Source: Brooklawnia sp937867175 (GTDB taxonomy: Bacteria > Actinomycetota > Actinomycetes > Propionibacteriales > Propionibacteriaceae). Taken from it: a stretch of 64,000 bases of DNA. Made by a program: the position numbers and the translations under genes. Positions within the stretch are counted from its first letter, which is position 1; every line of letters starts with the position of its first letter. A model generated the notes under the pieces. The model worked only from the letters and a program-made list of their open reading frames with translations. It ran no database searches and was not told the DNA's origin. Positions 1 to 8,552 of this stretch are shown here, piece by piece. The DNA lies in assembly GCA_036821905.1 (NCBI GenBank), contig DAISIR010000006.1, positions 1-64,000 on the forward strand, in the 5' to 3' direction.

Positions 1-336
1 CGCACGGCCGAGGACGCCGCACCGCTGGTGCGTGAGACCGCCGTGGTGCTCGGAGCTGAGCGGGCTGAGGTTGCCCGGGCCCTGGTGGTGCCGGCCATGC
101 GGTCGGAGTGGCTGAACGCCGGCCTGGTGGTCTTCGCCCGGACGCTCACCGCGATCTCGTCGGTGGTCTTGCTGACCAATGCCCAAGTGCCGCTGTTGTC
201 GGTGCGCATGCTGGTCGATGTCGAGGCAGGCCAGCTCTCGTCGGCAGCGGCGATGAACGTGACCCTGGCCGTTCTCGTAGCCGGCGCCTTGCTGGTCGTC
301 CGGCTGCTCGGCCCACGATCGGAGACATCGCCATGA
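1..336 (+). CDS. ABC transporter permease, C-terminal part (5' end outside the window)
   Basis: The reading frame is open from base 1, so this is the C-terminal 111 residues of a longer protein. The segment ETAVVLGAERAEVARAL followed by a Pro matches the cytoplasmic EAA loop by which inner-membrane permeases of the FbpB/PotB/AfuB type contact their ATPase. Two hydrophobic stretches follow (about residues 50-65 and 85-103), as expected for the last membrane helices. Its TGA overlaps the ATG of the ATPase gene (ATGA at 333-336), so the two are translationally coupled and form one transporter. The substrate cannot be read from this fragment; ferric iron, spermidine or a phosphorylated compound are all possible for this permease class. 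Confidence 0.85.
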   Translation, partial: RTAEDAAPLVRETAVVLGAERAEVARALVVPAMRSEWLNAGLVVFARTLTAISSVVLLTNAQVPLLSVRMLVDVEAGQLSSAAAMNVTLAVLVAGALLVVRLLGPRSETSP

Positions 337-1430
337 GCGTCGAGATCACCTTGCGTGGCGTCTGGCGCAACTACGGCGAACAGGTGGCGCTGGCGGGGGT
401 GGACGCTGTCCTGCCGGCGGGCCGCCTGATCGCGGTGGTCGGATCGTCGGGCAGCGGCAAGACGACCCTGCTCCGGCTGATAGCGGGCCTTGAAGCCCCT
501 GATGCCGGTGAAGTGCTCTTCGACAAGGTGGCCTACGCCGGGCGCCCGGAGGACCGGCCGACGGCGATGGTCTTCCAGTCCGAGAGCCTGTTCCCCGACC
601 TCACCGTGGCACAGAACATCGGTTTCGGGGTGCGGACGCGCGGCCGACGGCCTGAGCTGGCGGACGAGCAGGTGGCCATCGCAATGCTTCGGCTCGGGCT
701 GACCGGCCTGGACGATCGCTATCCTGACGAACTGTCGGGCGGGCAGGCGCGGCGGGTGGCGATCGCCCGGGCCATGGTCCGGCAGCGAAACGTGCTGCTG
801 CTGGACGAGCCTTTCGCCGGCCTGGACGCCCCACTGGTCCGAGCCCTGCTGCGGCAGCTTCAGGTCACCCAGCGACGGTTGGGCTTGACGATGGTGCTGG
901 TGACCCACGACCAGCAGCACGCCCTGCTTGCAGCAGACCATGTGCTGGTCATGGACGCCGGCCGGGTCGTCCAGGCAGGGACTCCGCGCAGCGTCTTCGA
1001 GCGTCCCAACTCGTTGTTCGCCGCCCAGTTCTGGGGCAGCTCGGCGTTCGTGGACGCCCAGGTCGAGCAGATCGACGAGTCTTCTGCAGGACGCCGGGCA
1101 CAGGTCCGGCTGTTCGGGGGCTTGCGTTCGGTGCCGGCCCACCCCCAGGCGGTGCCGGGCCGCCCCGCGACGGTGCTCTTGCGTCCCCACACGCTGCGAG
1201 TCGAACGGGCACCCCAGGCAGTCACGGACGACCCTTGGCGACGGGTGTCCGACGAGATGGGCGTGGTGGAGGAGACCCATTACTACGGGGATCACGTCGA
1301 GTACCTGGTCGAGACCGAGTCAGGCAGCCTGGTGGCCGGCGGGACGCTGGAGGCAGACCTGATCGAGCCCGGCACCGCCGTCCGGCTCATGCTGGACGAG
1401 GATCGGGCCTGGGTCTTGCCGCTTCGGTAA
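333..1430 (+). CDS. ABC transporter ATP-binding protein, FbpC/PotA/AfuC type
   Basis: A 365-residue ATPase that drives import through the permease encoded just upstream. The Walker A motif GSSGSGKTT lies near residue 38, the Q-loop is in MVFQSESLFPDL, the signature is LSGGQARRVAIARAM, Walker B is VLLLDEPFAGLD and the switch histidine is in LVTHDQQHA. About 120 further residues form a C-terminal TOBE-like regulatory domain, typical of importers of iron, polyamines or sugar phosphates. The ATG at 333 is chosen because it overlaps the permease stop and places the first beta strand (SVEITLRGVWRNYG) at the N-terminus. The next gene is an organophosphate antiporter, so a phosphorylated substrate as for AfuABC is plausible, but this is inferred from context only. 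Confidence 0.92.
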   Translation: MSVEITLRGVWRNYGEQVALAGVDAVLPAGRLIAVVGSSGSGKTTLLRLIAGLEAPDAGEVLFDKVAYAGRPEDRPTAMVFQSESLFPDLTVAQNIGFGVRTRGRRPELADEQVAIAMLRLGLTGLDDRYPDELSGGQARRVAIARAMVRQRNVLLLDEPFAGLDAPLVRALLRQLQVTQRRLGLTMVLVTHDQQHALLAADHVLVMDAGRVVQAGTPRSVFERPNSLFAAQFWGSSAFVDAQVEQIDESSAGRRAQVRLFGGLRSVPAHPQAVPGRPATVLLRPHTLRVERAPQAVTDDPWRRVSDEMGVVEETHYYGDHVEYLVETESGSLVAGGTLEADLIEPGTAVRLMLDEDRAWVLPLR

Positions 1431-1444
1431 CAGGGTTGTTACCG
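1425..1444. terminator. 8-bp perfect inverted repeat over the ABC ATPase stop codon
   Basis: CGGTAACA and TGTTACCG flank a GGGT loop and the TAA stop lies in the left arm. No T-tract follows, so it may be a weak terminator or mRNA 3' end, or instead a protein-binding dyad upstream of the antiporter gene. Confidence 0.4.
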
Positions 1445-1499
1445 GGTGTGACGCAGGGTCATGATCGGCGGCGCATTCCAGGGTGATGCTGATGGTGTC

Positions 1500-1514
1500 C
1501 CCTCCGTGGGAGGG
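1500..1514 (+). promoter_or_regulatory. Leader hairpin upstream of the organophosphate antiporter
   Basis: CCCTCC and GGAGGG pair around a GTG loop, about 30 bases before the AAGGAG ribosome-binding site at 1544-1549. It lies in the probable 5' untranslated region of the antiporter mRNA. A regulatory role is only a possibility; the pairing itself is visible. Confidence 0.3.
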
Positions 1515-1553
1515 CATCAAGACCACACCAATCAGACCACAGCAAGGAGCACC

Positions 1554-2990
1554 ATGAGCACGGTTCGTGAGGCGAAGGGACTGGGATGGCTGGCCGCGCC
1601 GCCGCCAGCACCTCGGCTGCCCGAGGACAAGATCAAGCAGCGTTACCCGTCCCTGCGTTTCCAGGTGTTCATGGGTATCTTCATCGGCTACGCCGGTTTC
1701 TACCTGATCCGTAACAACATCCCCCTGATCGCCAAGATCCTCCTCGACGAGGGGTCGATCGACAAGGTCGGCATCGGCCTGATCGCCAACGCCGCGCTGA
1801 TTGCCTACGGCTTGTCGAAGTTCTTCATGGCGACGGTCTCCGACCGCTCCAACGCACGGTTGTTCCTGCCCATCGGTTTGGCCCTGTCCGCGGTGGCGAA
1901 CATGGTGGTGGCGTGGGTGCCGGCGGCGTCGGCCACAGTCGCCTCGTTCGCGCTGATCATGTTCATCAACGGCTGGGTGCAGGGCATGGGCTGGCCGCCC
2001 TGTGGTCGTGTGCTGGTGCACTGGTTCTCAACAAACGAGCGCGGCTGGAAGACCGCCATCTGGAACACCGCGCACAACGTGGGTGGCATCGGCGTCGGTG
2101 TCGCCGCAGCGGTCGGCCTCGGTTTCACCGGCGGCCAGTGGCAGAGCGCCTTCTGGTTCCCGGCGATCATCGCCCTGGTCGTGGCTGTCTTCGCGTTCTT
2201 CACCATTCGTGACACTCCGGCCTCTGTGGGTCTGCCCCCCATCGAAGAGCACCGCAACGATCCCGCGAAGGTCGAGGTGGCCGACGGCGAAGAGGAACAC
2301 CTCGGTTACTGGCAGATCATCGTCAAGCATGTGCTGCTCAACCGTGTCATGGTGCTGCTGGCCCTCACCAACGTCTTCGTCTACGTGCTGCGCTACGGCG
2401 TGCTGTCGTGGACGCCGGTCTTCCTGTCCGAGCACCACGGCGCGTCGGTGACTGCTGGAATCGCCGGGTTCTCACTGTTCGAACTCGCCGGTATCTTCGG
2501 CACGCTGGCCGCAGGCTGGGTCTCCGACCGCATCTTCCACGGCAACCGCACCAAGACAGGCATCACCTTCATGATCGGCGTCGCTGTCTTCCTGGTGCTC
2601 TACTGGCTCGCACCGGTCGGTATCCCGTACTGGCTGCTCATGGTCTTCCTGTTCTTCATCGGCGCGTTCATTTACGGCCCGGTCATGCTGATCGGTCTGC
2701 AGGCGCTCGACATGTCGGCTCGTCACGTGGCGGGGACCTCGGCCGGCTTCACCGGCCTGTTCGGCTACGTGATCGGCGCGACCTTGGCGTCCACCGGCGT
2801 GGGCTGGGTCGTGCAGCACTTCGGCTGGGGCGTCGCCTTCGGTGCGCTCACCGTGTGTGTGGTGGTTGCGATCATCCTGTTGACCATGGTCATGCCCGAG
2901 GAGAAGCGCCTCATCGCCGTCCACGACGCGAAGGCACGGCAGATGCAGAACTCCGTCGACGACGACGCCGGCGAGTTGCAGAAGTCCTGA
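1554..2990 (+). CDS. Organophosphate:phosphate antiporter family MFS transporter (GlpT/UhpT/PgtP-like)
   Basis: A 478-residue integral membrane protein with about twelve hydrophobic segments. The N-terminal part resembles the OPA family: a YAGFYLIRNN segment in the first helix, SKFFMATVSDRSNAR in the first cytoplasmic loop, and NGWVQGMGWPPCGRVLVHWF, which matches the GlpT/UhpT signature region. OPA carriers exchange inorganic phosphate for glycerol-3-phosphate, hexose-6-phosphates or phosphoglycerates. The start is ATG 1554, with AAGGAG four bases upstream. It follows an ABC importer and is ended by the 3001-3048 hairpin. The exact substrate is not determined. No Uhp/Pgt-type sensor is present in the visible part of the locus. 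Confidence 0.88.
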   Translation: MSTVREAKGLGWLAAPPPAPRLPEDKIKQRYPSLRFQVFMGIFIGYAGFYLIRNNIPLIAKILLDEGSIDKVGIGLIANAALIAYGLSKFFMATVSDRSNARLFLPIGLALSAVANMVVAWVPAASATVASFALIMFINGWVQGMGWPPCGRVLVHWFSTNERGWKTAIWNTAHNVGGIGVGVAAAVGLGFTGGQWQSAFWFPAIIALVVAVFAFFTIRDTPASVGLPPIEEHRNDPAKVEVADGEEEHLGYWQIIVKHVLLNRVMVLLALTNVFVYVLRYGVLSWTPVFLSEHHGASVTAGIAGFSLFELAGIFGTLAAGWVSDRIFHGNRTKTGITFMIGVAVFLVLYWLAPVGIPYWLLMVFLFFIGAFIYGPVMLIGLQALDMSARHVAGTSAGFTGLFGYVIGATLASTGVGWVVQHFGWGVAFGALTVCVVVAIILLTMVMPEEKRLIAVHDAKARQMQNSVDDDAGELQKS

Positions 2991-3000
2991 TCTGTTTGCA

Positions 3001-3048
3001 GAACCAACTCGGGCCGGGGACCAGCAGGTTCCCGGCCCGAGTTGGTTC
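3001..3048. terminator. Strong bidirectional hairpin terminator between convergent genes
   Basis: An 18-bp perfect stem (GAACCAACTCGGGCCGGG on the left arm), extended by a G-T pair, closes on a short loop. It lies 10 bases past the antiporter stop and 15 bases before the threonine dehydratase stop, so it can serve both convergent transcripts. Confidence 0.85.
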
Positions 3049-3063
3049 TTGGCTGAGGTCTGG

Positions 3064-4275
3064 TCAGGGGACGGCGCCCATGGGCCGCAGTTCGGAGATG
3101 ATGCGCTGCACGTGTTTGGGGCCGCGGGTCTCGAGTTCGATGATGATCTCGACCTCGCCGATCCGCAGGGACGCCGACGTCCGGTTGTGCTCGACCGACA
3201 GCACATTGGCACCCAACACCGCCACCTGCTCCAAGATCTGGGCCAGTTGCCCTGGCGAGTCGGGTGACTGGAAGCGCAGGTGAAGATAGCGGCCCGCATG
3301 CACCAAGCCGTGCTGCAGGACGCTGTTCAGCATCAGCGGATCGATGTTCCCGCCCGAAAGCACCGTGACGACTGGACCCTGCCAGGTGTTTCGCCGCCCC
3401 AGCAGTGCCGCGACCCCAACCGCACCGGCTGGCTCCACCACCAGCTTTGCCCGTTCCACCAGCAGCAACAATGCCCTGGCGATCTCCTCCTCGGAAACCG
3501 TCAGCACCTGCTTCACGGTGCGCTGCACCAACGGCAGGGTGATGTCGCCCGGCCGGGCGATGGCGATACCGTCGGCCATCGTCTGCATGTGACCGAGCGG
3601 GGTGGGCACTCCCAGGCGCAACGACTCCGGGTAGGCTGCCGCGCCCTCGGCCTGGACGCCGATGACCTGCGGGGCGTCCACTGCCAAGGCGGCGACGGCC
3701 GACCCGATGCCCGCCAGCAGTCCACCTCCTCCGGTCGGCACCAGCACGTGCCGGGCGTCCGGAACCTGCTCCAAGATCTCCAGCCCCATGGTCGCCTGGC
3801 CCAGCACGATGTCGCGGTGGTCGAAGGGGTGGATGATCGTCTGCCCGGTGCGCGCAGCCTCGGCCTTCGCCGCCACAAGGGCTTCGTCCACGGTTGCCCC
3901 GGCCAGCCGCACCTCGGCGCCATACCCCTCGGTGGCCGCGATCTTCGGCCAAGCCGCCCGCTCGGGCATGTAGATAGTGGCCTTCATGCCCAGCCGGCGG
4001 GCCGCCAGCGCAACTCCCTGCGCATGGTTCCCGGCGCTCGCCGCCAGCACACCGGCCTCGCGCTCGGCAGCCGACAGCCGCGACATCCGGACGAACGCCC
4101 CCCGGATCTTGAACGACCCCCCCGACTGCAGGTTCTCGCACTTCAGCCAGACATCAACCCCCGCGATCCGCGACAGCGACTCCGAGAACTGCACCGGCGT
4201 GCGCTGGATCACCGGCTCCAGCAACTCGGCCGCCGCCAAGATTTCCTGCCTGCTCAGGGGAACAACATCGTCCAT
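3064..4275 (-). CDS. ilvA: Threonine dehydratase with C-terminal ACT domain
   Basis: A 403-residue PLP enzyme that deaminates L-threonine to 2-oxobutyrate, feeding isoleucine synthesis or, in fermenters, propionate formation. The PLP lysine is K56 in SGGSFKIRGA, and the phosphate-binding glycine loop is TGGGGLLAG. A single ACT-type domain occupies about residues 330-400 (YLHLRFQSPDSPGQLAQIL onwards), the layout of the roughly 400-residue TdcB/IlvA2 class rather than the 510-residue biosynthetic enzyme with two ACT-like domains. ATG 4275 is chosen because homologous sequence starts there; an upstream in-frame GTG at 4374 would add 33 unconserved residues. It converges on the antiporter and diverges from the HNH gene. 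Confidence 0.9.
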   Translation of the reverse strand: MDDVVPLSRQEILAAAELLEPVIQRTPVQFSESLSRIAGVDVWLKCENLQSGGSFKIRGAFVRMSRLSAAEREAGVLAASAGNHAQGVALAARRLGMKATIYMPERAAWPKIAATEGYGAEVRLAGATVDEALVAAKAEAARTGQTIIHPFDHRDIVLGQATMGLEILEQVPDARHVLVPTGGGGLLAGIGSAVAALAVDAPQVIGVQAEGAAAYPESLRLGVPTPLGHMQTMADGIAIARPGDITLPLVQRTVKQVLTVSEEEIARALLLLVERAKLVVEPAGAVGVAALLGRRNTWQGPVVTVLSGGNIDPLMLNSVLQHGLVHAGRYLHLRFQSPDSPGQLAQILEQVAVLGANVLSVEHNRTSASLRIGEVEIIIELETRGPKHVQRIISELRPMGAVP

Positions 4276-4414
4276 GCCCCAAGTGAAGAGCACGCGGGGT
4301 TCGCTGTCCAGAAGGTCGTATCGGCTTCGGCCACTTCGGCGCTGCGCCGTGGGGAGCTGATCTTGGTTGGCCACATTCCGGTAGCCGGTGGCCGGTTTTG
4401 TCAGTGCTCGCGTC

Positions 4415-4420
4415 TAGCGT
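4415..4420 (+). promoter_or_regulatory. Candidate -10 element (TAGCGT) for a leaderless mRNA
   Basis: A TANNNT box ends seven bases before the ATG at 4428 and no Shine-Dalgarno sequence is visible. In actinobacteria this spacing is typical of leaderless transcripts starting on the A of ATG. No convincing -35 box is present. Confidence 0.4.
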
Positions 4421-4427
4421 GTCTGTT

Positions 4428-5714
4428 ATGGCAGCGACGCAGCGATCGGCCCGGCAGGTGGCGGACGAGTTGCGGGCTGCTGTGCTGGCCGAGCGTCGCG
4501 CGCAGGCGGCGAAGTTGGCGTTGGTGTGTGAGTTGGCCGACACCTACCGCAGCGTCCTGCCGGCGTTGGACCTGCCGGGCGCACCGCAGCTGGTCTCCGC
4601 CGGTGGGGACGGCACCCCCGAGATTGATGAGTTCCTGGTCCAGGAAATCCACCCGCTGCTCGGGGTAGGGCCGGCGGCGGCGTGGTCGCTGCTGCGGCAG
4701 GCCACCAACCTGCGCGACCGCCACCCGAAGGTGTGGGCACTGGTCCAAGAAGGTGTGGTGCCGGCCTGGCAGGGCCGCCAAGTCGCCGAACTGTGCCAGG
4801 CCCTGCCATCCGAGGCCGCCGGCTACGTCGACGAACAGGTGGCGTTGTCGCTGACCCATTTGCCGTGGCCGCGGGTCCGGCGCCGGTTGATGGGGCTGAT
4901 CGTGGCCGCCGACACCGAACTGGCAGCTGAGCAAGCGGCCCGGGCCCGGCGGGGACGGTTCGTCCGGATCAAGCACAACGATGACGGCACCTCGTGGCTG
5001 CTGGCGCTGCTGACCACCGCCGAAGCGGTCCGGCTCGACGAAACCATCACCACTATCGCCCGATCCATCTGCGACGACCCCGACTATGTGGGTGGCCCGG
5101 ACGAGGCCCGCGCCGACGCGCTGGGCGTGCTGGTCACCCCCAGCAAGGCCGGCCAGTCGGCCGTGGTCGGTTCGGCCCCAGCAACGCTGGTGGTGCACCT
5201 CGACCACACCGCGGTCTCCCAGTCGCCCGACTCGCTCGGGGTGGTGGGCCGGGTCGAAGGACCAGGCGGCCTGGACAACATCGGCCCCGTCCTGCTCAAC
5301 CAGGTGTGCGAACTACTGGCCCATCGCCGAGTACGAGTACTACCAGTGATCGACCTGGCCGACCAAATCTCGGCCGACGGCTACGAAATCCCCGACCGGC
5401 TCCGCACCCAAATCCAGCTACGCGACGCCTACTCGGTGTTCCCCTACGACACCACACGCGCCAGAGCCTGCGACCTCGACCACACCAACCCGTGGCGCCC
5501 CGGCGGCCCACCAGACCAAACCAGAACATCGAACCTGGCAGCGCTGGGCCGCCGACCACACCGAGCCAAAACGTTCGGCGGCTGGCAACTCAACCAACCC
5601 CGCTCCGGGGTCTTCGACTGGACCTCACCACTCGGCTACCACTACCGCGTCGACCACCAAGGCACCACCTGGCTCAACGACCCCAACCGACTCGACATCC
5701 CCAACCGAGAGTAG
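4428..5714 (+). CDS. DUF222 domain / HNH endonuclease family protein
   Basis: A 428-residue protein with the two-part layout common in actinobacteria: an N-terminal all-alpha DUF222 region (about residues 1-290) and a C-terminal HNH nuclease motif. In the latter, the CDLDHTNPW segment and TSNLAALGRRPHRAKT supply the Asp-His, Asn and His positions of the HNH fold. These genes occur in many copies in some actinobacterial genomes and have been proposed to be mobile or defence-related, but their role is not established. ATG 4428 is preferred over a TTG at 4398 because of the leaderless -10 spacing. The gene stands alone beside a decayed region with a transposase scar. Confidence 0.85.
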   Translation: MAATQRSARQVADELRAAVLAERRAQAAKLALVCELADTYRSVLPALDLPGAPQLVSAGGDGTPEIDEFLVQEIHPLLGVGPAAAWSLLRQATNLRDRHPKVWALVQEGVVPAWQGRQVAELCQALPSEAAGYVDEQVALSLTHLPWPRVRRRLMGLIVAADTELAAEQAARARRGRFVRIKHNDDGTSWLLALLTTAEAVRLDETITTIARSICDDPDYVGGPDEARADALGVLVTPSKAGQSAVVGSAPATLVVHLDHTAVSQSPDSLGVVGRVEGPGGLDNIGPVLLNQVCELLAHRRVRVLPVIDLADQISADGYEIPDRLRTQIQLRDAYSVFPYDTTRARACDLDHTNPWRPGGPPDQTRTSNLAALGRRPHRAKTFGGWQLNQPRSGVFDWTSPLGYHYRVDHQGTTWLNDPNRLDIPNRE

Positions 5715-5752
5715 CGGCGAACTCGGTACGCTACCGTCTGCGAGCCGCGCCC

Positions 5753-6535
5753 TCAGGCAGCCCCCCGGTCTCCCACGTTCTCGACGGTCACCGTGGCGCG
5801 CAGCGTCGCTTCGAAGCCGAGAACGTCCTCCTCGAGGGTGAGGTCGCGGTATTCAACTCGGGTGTACGACAGGCCTTCGCCAAATGCGAAGGCAGGCTCC
5901 TGGGTCAGATCGGCGTACCGGTGGCCGTGCTGCCCACGAATCTGGTTGTAGCAGGTGGGCTGCTGACCGACATGCCGCGGGAACGAGATCGGCAACCGGC
6001 CTGACGGTTCGATCAACCCCAGCAGCAGCTCCGCGATCGCCCGGCCGCCCGCCATCCCAGGGTTCGCTGCCCAGATGAGCGCGGCTGCCCCCATCGCCGC
6101 CGGCGGCAGGACGAGCGGTTTGGATGCCAGCAGCACCACGATCAGGGGGTTCCGGTGGCGGCCAGGGCCTCCAGCAACGCGATCTGCCCGCCGATCAGTT
6201 CGAGTGTTCGCCGTGGCCAGGATGGCCGTCTGGTCGGTGAGGCCCTTGCCTTGGTAGCCACGGACCATGGCTGCGGCCAGCTCACCGATCAGGTACGGAT
6301 CCTCCCCGAATGTCTCGCTCACCCGCCCCTAGCGCAGGTCGCGGGCGATGCACAGCACCGGCGAGAACGTCCAGTGGACGCCGGTCGCCGCCACCTCCAC
6401 CGCGGTCACGCGCGCGACTTGTTCGGCCAGACCAAGATCCCAGGTGCCGGCCATGCCCAACTGGGGAGCACTGCTCACGCGCAACGGCTCACGAGGCTGC
6501 GTACGAAACCGAACGAAGTCATCCCAAGTAGCCAT
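5753..6535 (-). pseudogene. GH3 beta-glucosidase pseudogene (nonsense mutation, internal deletions, frameshift)
   Basis: Two minus-strand pieces belong to one glycoside hydrolase family 3 gene. The first (6535-6329) ends in TGVHWTFSPVLCIARDLR and a TAG exactly where the family has Trp; the second continues GRVSETFGEDPYLIGELAAAM. After GYQGKGLTDQTAILATA the large central part, including the catalytic Asp region, is missing. The sequence then runs out of frame (the +1 frame reads LIGGQIALLEALAATGTP) before resuming with IVVLLASKPLVLP. It then reads through GRLPISFPRHVGQQP, part of the C-terminal GH3 domain, and stops inside the fibronectin-like domain. The 5' end also seems deleted, because FVRF jumps to LGMAGTWD. 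The gene cannot make an active enzyme. Confidence 0.85.
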
Positions 6536-6558
6536 TTCGGTCGCCGACAGCCTCCGCC

Positions 6559-6749
6559 GCCAGCGGTTTCACCGACGTCTCCGCCACGCTCGACAAGGCC
6601 GAGGCCGACCTGATCGCGTTCGCCGACGCGCCCCCGCAGCATTGGCGCAGACTGTGGTCGAACAACACGAGGAAGGGCACTACGGCGAACGCCGCTACCT
6701 ATCCGAAACCAGCATGCGCAAACTCATCGACCTCAAGAAGGCGCGCGGC
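6559..6749 (+). pseudogene. IS256 (mutator)-family transposase remnant
   Basis: Two out-of-frame pieces of the C-terminal end of an IS256-type transposase are joined. Frame one (6559-6666) reads DVSATLDKAEADLIAF then PPQHWRRLWSNN, the familiar HWRxxWSNNPxERLN region. Frame two (6654-6749) reads VVEQHEEGHYGERRYLSETS, matching the extreme C-terminus of this family. The intervening ER-LN-EI-RRTDVVGIFP part is gone and the two ends share the overlapping bases at about 6654-6666, which suggests a small deletion at a short homology. The N-terminal catalytic part is absent. This is a scar only, directly abutting the GH2 gene. Confidence 0.7.
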
Positions 6750-8540
6750 TCAGCTGCCTTGCTCGTCCCGCAACCGTAGCCACCGCTCGCGGACGGCGAA
6801 GGCAGCCGCCTTGGGTTTGCGGTCGCGGGTGAACATGCCCTTCTTGTTGCCGTCGACGCGGATGATGCCGGCGTTGGTCTGGAAATCGGCGAAGTTCCAC
6901 ATCTGTTCGCCAACCACCTGCGGATAGTCGTCGAAGACCCGGTGGTAGGCCTCGAAGAAGGCCACCTGGTAGTCCTCCGACCACGGCCAGGCATGGAAGT
7001 CGCGTAGGCCGCCCAACGTGTCTGGGCCGTACTCGGTGAAGATGATCGGGTGGTCGGGCACCAATTCGATCCAGCCATCGATCTCGTCGCGCAGGTTCTT
7101 CTCGGCCAGCGGCAGGTTGTTGTTCTCCGAATACCAGCCGTAGTAACGGTTCAGCATCACCAGATCGCACAGGTCGGCCACCCGCTCCTTGTCGGGGGTG
7201 GCGTAGCCGACATTCACATAGCCGACCGGCCGGGTCGGATCGGCATCACGGGCGGCCTGGATCAGTGGCGCGAAGTACTCCCGGGCCCCGTCGGCACCAG
7301 AATCTGGTTCGTTGGCGATAGACCACACCGCCACGCACGGATGGTTCTTGTCCCGGGCAATCAACTCGCGGATATGGGCCTGGTGAACATCCCTCGTCGC
7401 GTCATTGATGGTGCCAGGGCTGAACGTGGGGGGCAGCCCGACGCCGCCCATCAAACCCCCACCTCCCCACAGGGCGGTGTTCAGGCCGACGGCCGCGGTC
7501 TCATCGATGACGACGACGCCTTCGCGATCGGCGAAGTCCATGACTTCCTCGGCGTAGGGGTAGTGCGAGGTGCGGAACGAATTCGCGCCCTGCCACTTCA
7601 TCAACTCGAAGTCGTGCACCATCATGACGTCGTCGTGGCCCTTGCCGCGCACCAGGTTGTCCTCGTGGCGTCCGTAGCCGCGGAAGTAGAACTCCTTGCC
7701 GTTGATGAGGAACTTCTTGTCCTTGATCTCGACGGTGCGGATGCCGAACGGCTGCGGGTAGACATCGGCGTCGGCGCAGATCTCCAGGGTGTACAGGTAG
7801 CCGTCACCAGGTGCCCACAGCTGGGCGTGGGGCACCTCGATGCGTCCCCGGGCGCCGGTGGCGCTGGCGACTTCGTCGTCGCTGGCATCAAGCACGCGCA
7901 CCCGAACCTCGCTGGCGCCTTCGGCCTCGACGGTGTAGTTCACCACCCCGGTCGTGCCGTCGATCGTCGTCACGATGGTGACATCGGTGACCGCCACCGC
8001 AGGGCGGGTGTACAACTCGACTGATCGGTGCAGACCTGCGTAGTTGTAGAAGTCGTGCAGGTAGTGCTGATGATCGCGTCCCAACTGATCGGCGAGCACG
8101 AAGCCCGGCGGAATGGTCTGCCAAGACAGCCGGTTGTCGACGGCCACTGTGAGGCGGAAGCGCTCGCCGGCCGAGACCAGTTCGGTGATGTCGGCCTCGA
8201 ACGGCAGATAGCCGCCGACATGGCCGGCCACCTCGGTGTCGTTCACCCAGACTCTGGCCGAGTGGGTCGCCGAGCCGAACCGCACGAACAGCCGGTCGTC
8301 AGCGGCCAATCGCGGCGCGTACACCAGGCGCTGGTACCAGACCCAACCCACGTGGTCGCGCAATTCGTTGTCGGTGGTCACATCGTTGTACGAGGCCGGC
8401 ACCGGCATCGGACGTGGATTGGCCAGGTTCTGGGCGAACCAGGATTCCTCGATGCCGACGTTGGCGGAATCCACCTGGAGGTCCCAGACTCCATCGAGGT
8501 TATGGACAGTACGTGACGGCGAACGGCGCGTCCTCAGCAC
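6750..8540 (-). CDS. uidA: Glycoside hydrolase family 2 beta-glucuronidase
   Basis: A 596-residue enzyme hydrolysing beta-D-glucuronides. The order is jelly-roll sugar-binding domain, immunoglobulin-like domain, then TIM barrel starting near GKEFYFRGYGRHED. The acid/base Glu is E411 in SIANEPDS and the nucleophile is E503 in IFTEYGPD, almost the same numbering as in E. coli UidA, and the length is also similar. No signal peptide is visible, so it is probably cytoplasmic. The GTG at 8540 is chosen because AGGGAG lies six bases upstream and the resulting N-terminus (VLRTRRSPSRTVHNLDG) matches E. coli UidA. The gene lies 104 bp downstream of the hydrogenase on the same strand. It is the intact survivor next to a dead GH3 gene, hinting at an eroding glycoside-use locus. 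Confidence 0.9.
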   Translation of the reverse strand: MLRTRRSPSRTVHNLDGVWDLQVDSANVGIEESWFAQNLANPRPMPVPASYNDVTTDNELRDHVGWVWYQRLVYAPRLAADDRLFVRFGSATHSARVWVNDTEVAGHVGGYLPFEADITELVSAGERFRLTVAVDNRLSWQTIPPGFVLADQLGRDHQHYLHDFYNYAGLHRSVELYTRPAVAVTDVTIVTTIDGTTGVVNYTVEAEGASEVRVRVLDASDDEVASATGARGRIEVPHAQLWAPGDGYLYTLEICADADVYPQPFGIRTVEIKDKKFLINGKEFYFRGYGRHEDNLVRGKGHDDVMMVHDFELMKWQGANSFRTSHYPYAEEVMDFADREGVVVIDETAAVGLNTALWGGGGLMGGVGLPPTFSPGTINDATRDVHQAHIRELIARDKNHPCVAVWSIANEPDSGADGAREYFAPLIQAARDADPTRPVGYVNVGYATPDKERVADLCDLVMLNRYYGWYSENNNLPLAEKNLRDEIDGWIELVPDHPIIFTEYGPDTLGGLRDFHAWPWSEDYQVAFFEAYHRVFDDYPQVVGEQMWNFADFQTNAGIIRVDGNKKGMFTRDRKPKAAAFAVRERWLRLRDEQGS

Positions 8541-8546
8541 GTGATT

Positions 8547-8552
8547 CTCCCT
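8547..8552 (-). promoter_or_regulatory. Ribosome-binding site fixing the GTG start of the beta-glucuronidase
   Basis: AGGGAG on the minus strand, six bases before GTG 8540. The longer open frame upstream has no comparable site. Confidence 0.75.

Noticed and set aside
108..332. N-terminal extension of the ABC ATPase
   Set aside because: It overlaps the permease gene out of frame and has no similarity; the ATGA overlap gives the correct start at 333.
6155..6779. Small plus-strand open frames across the decayed region
   Set aside because: They are shadows of the GH3 pseudogene or mixtures of the IS256 remnant frames, not intact genes.
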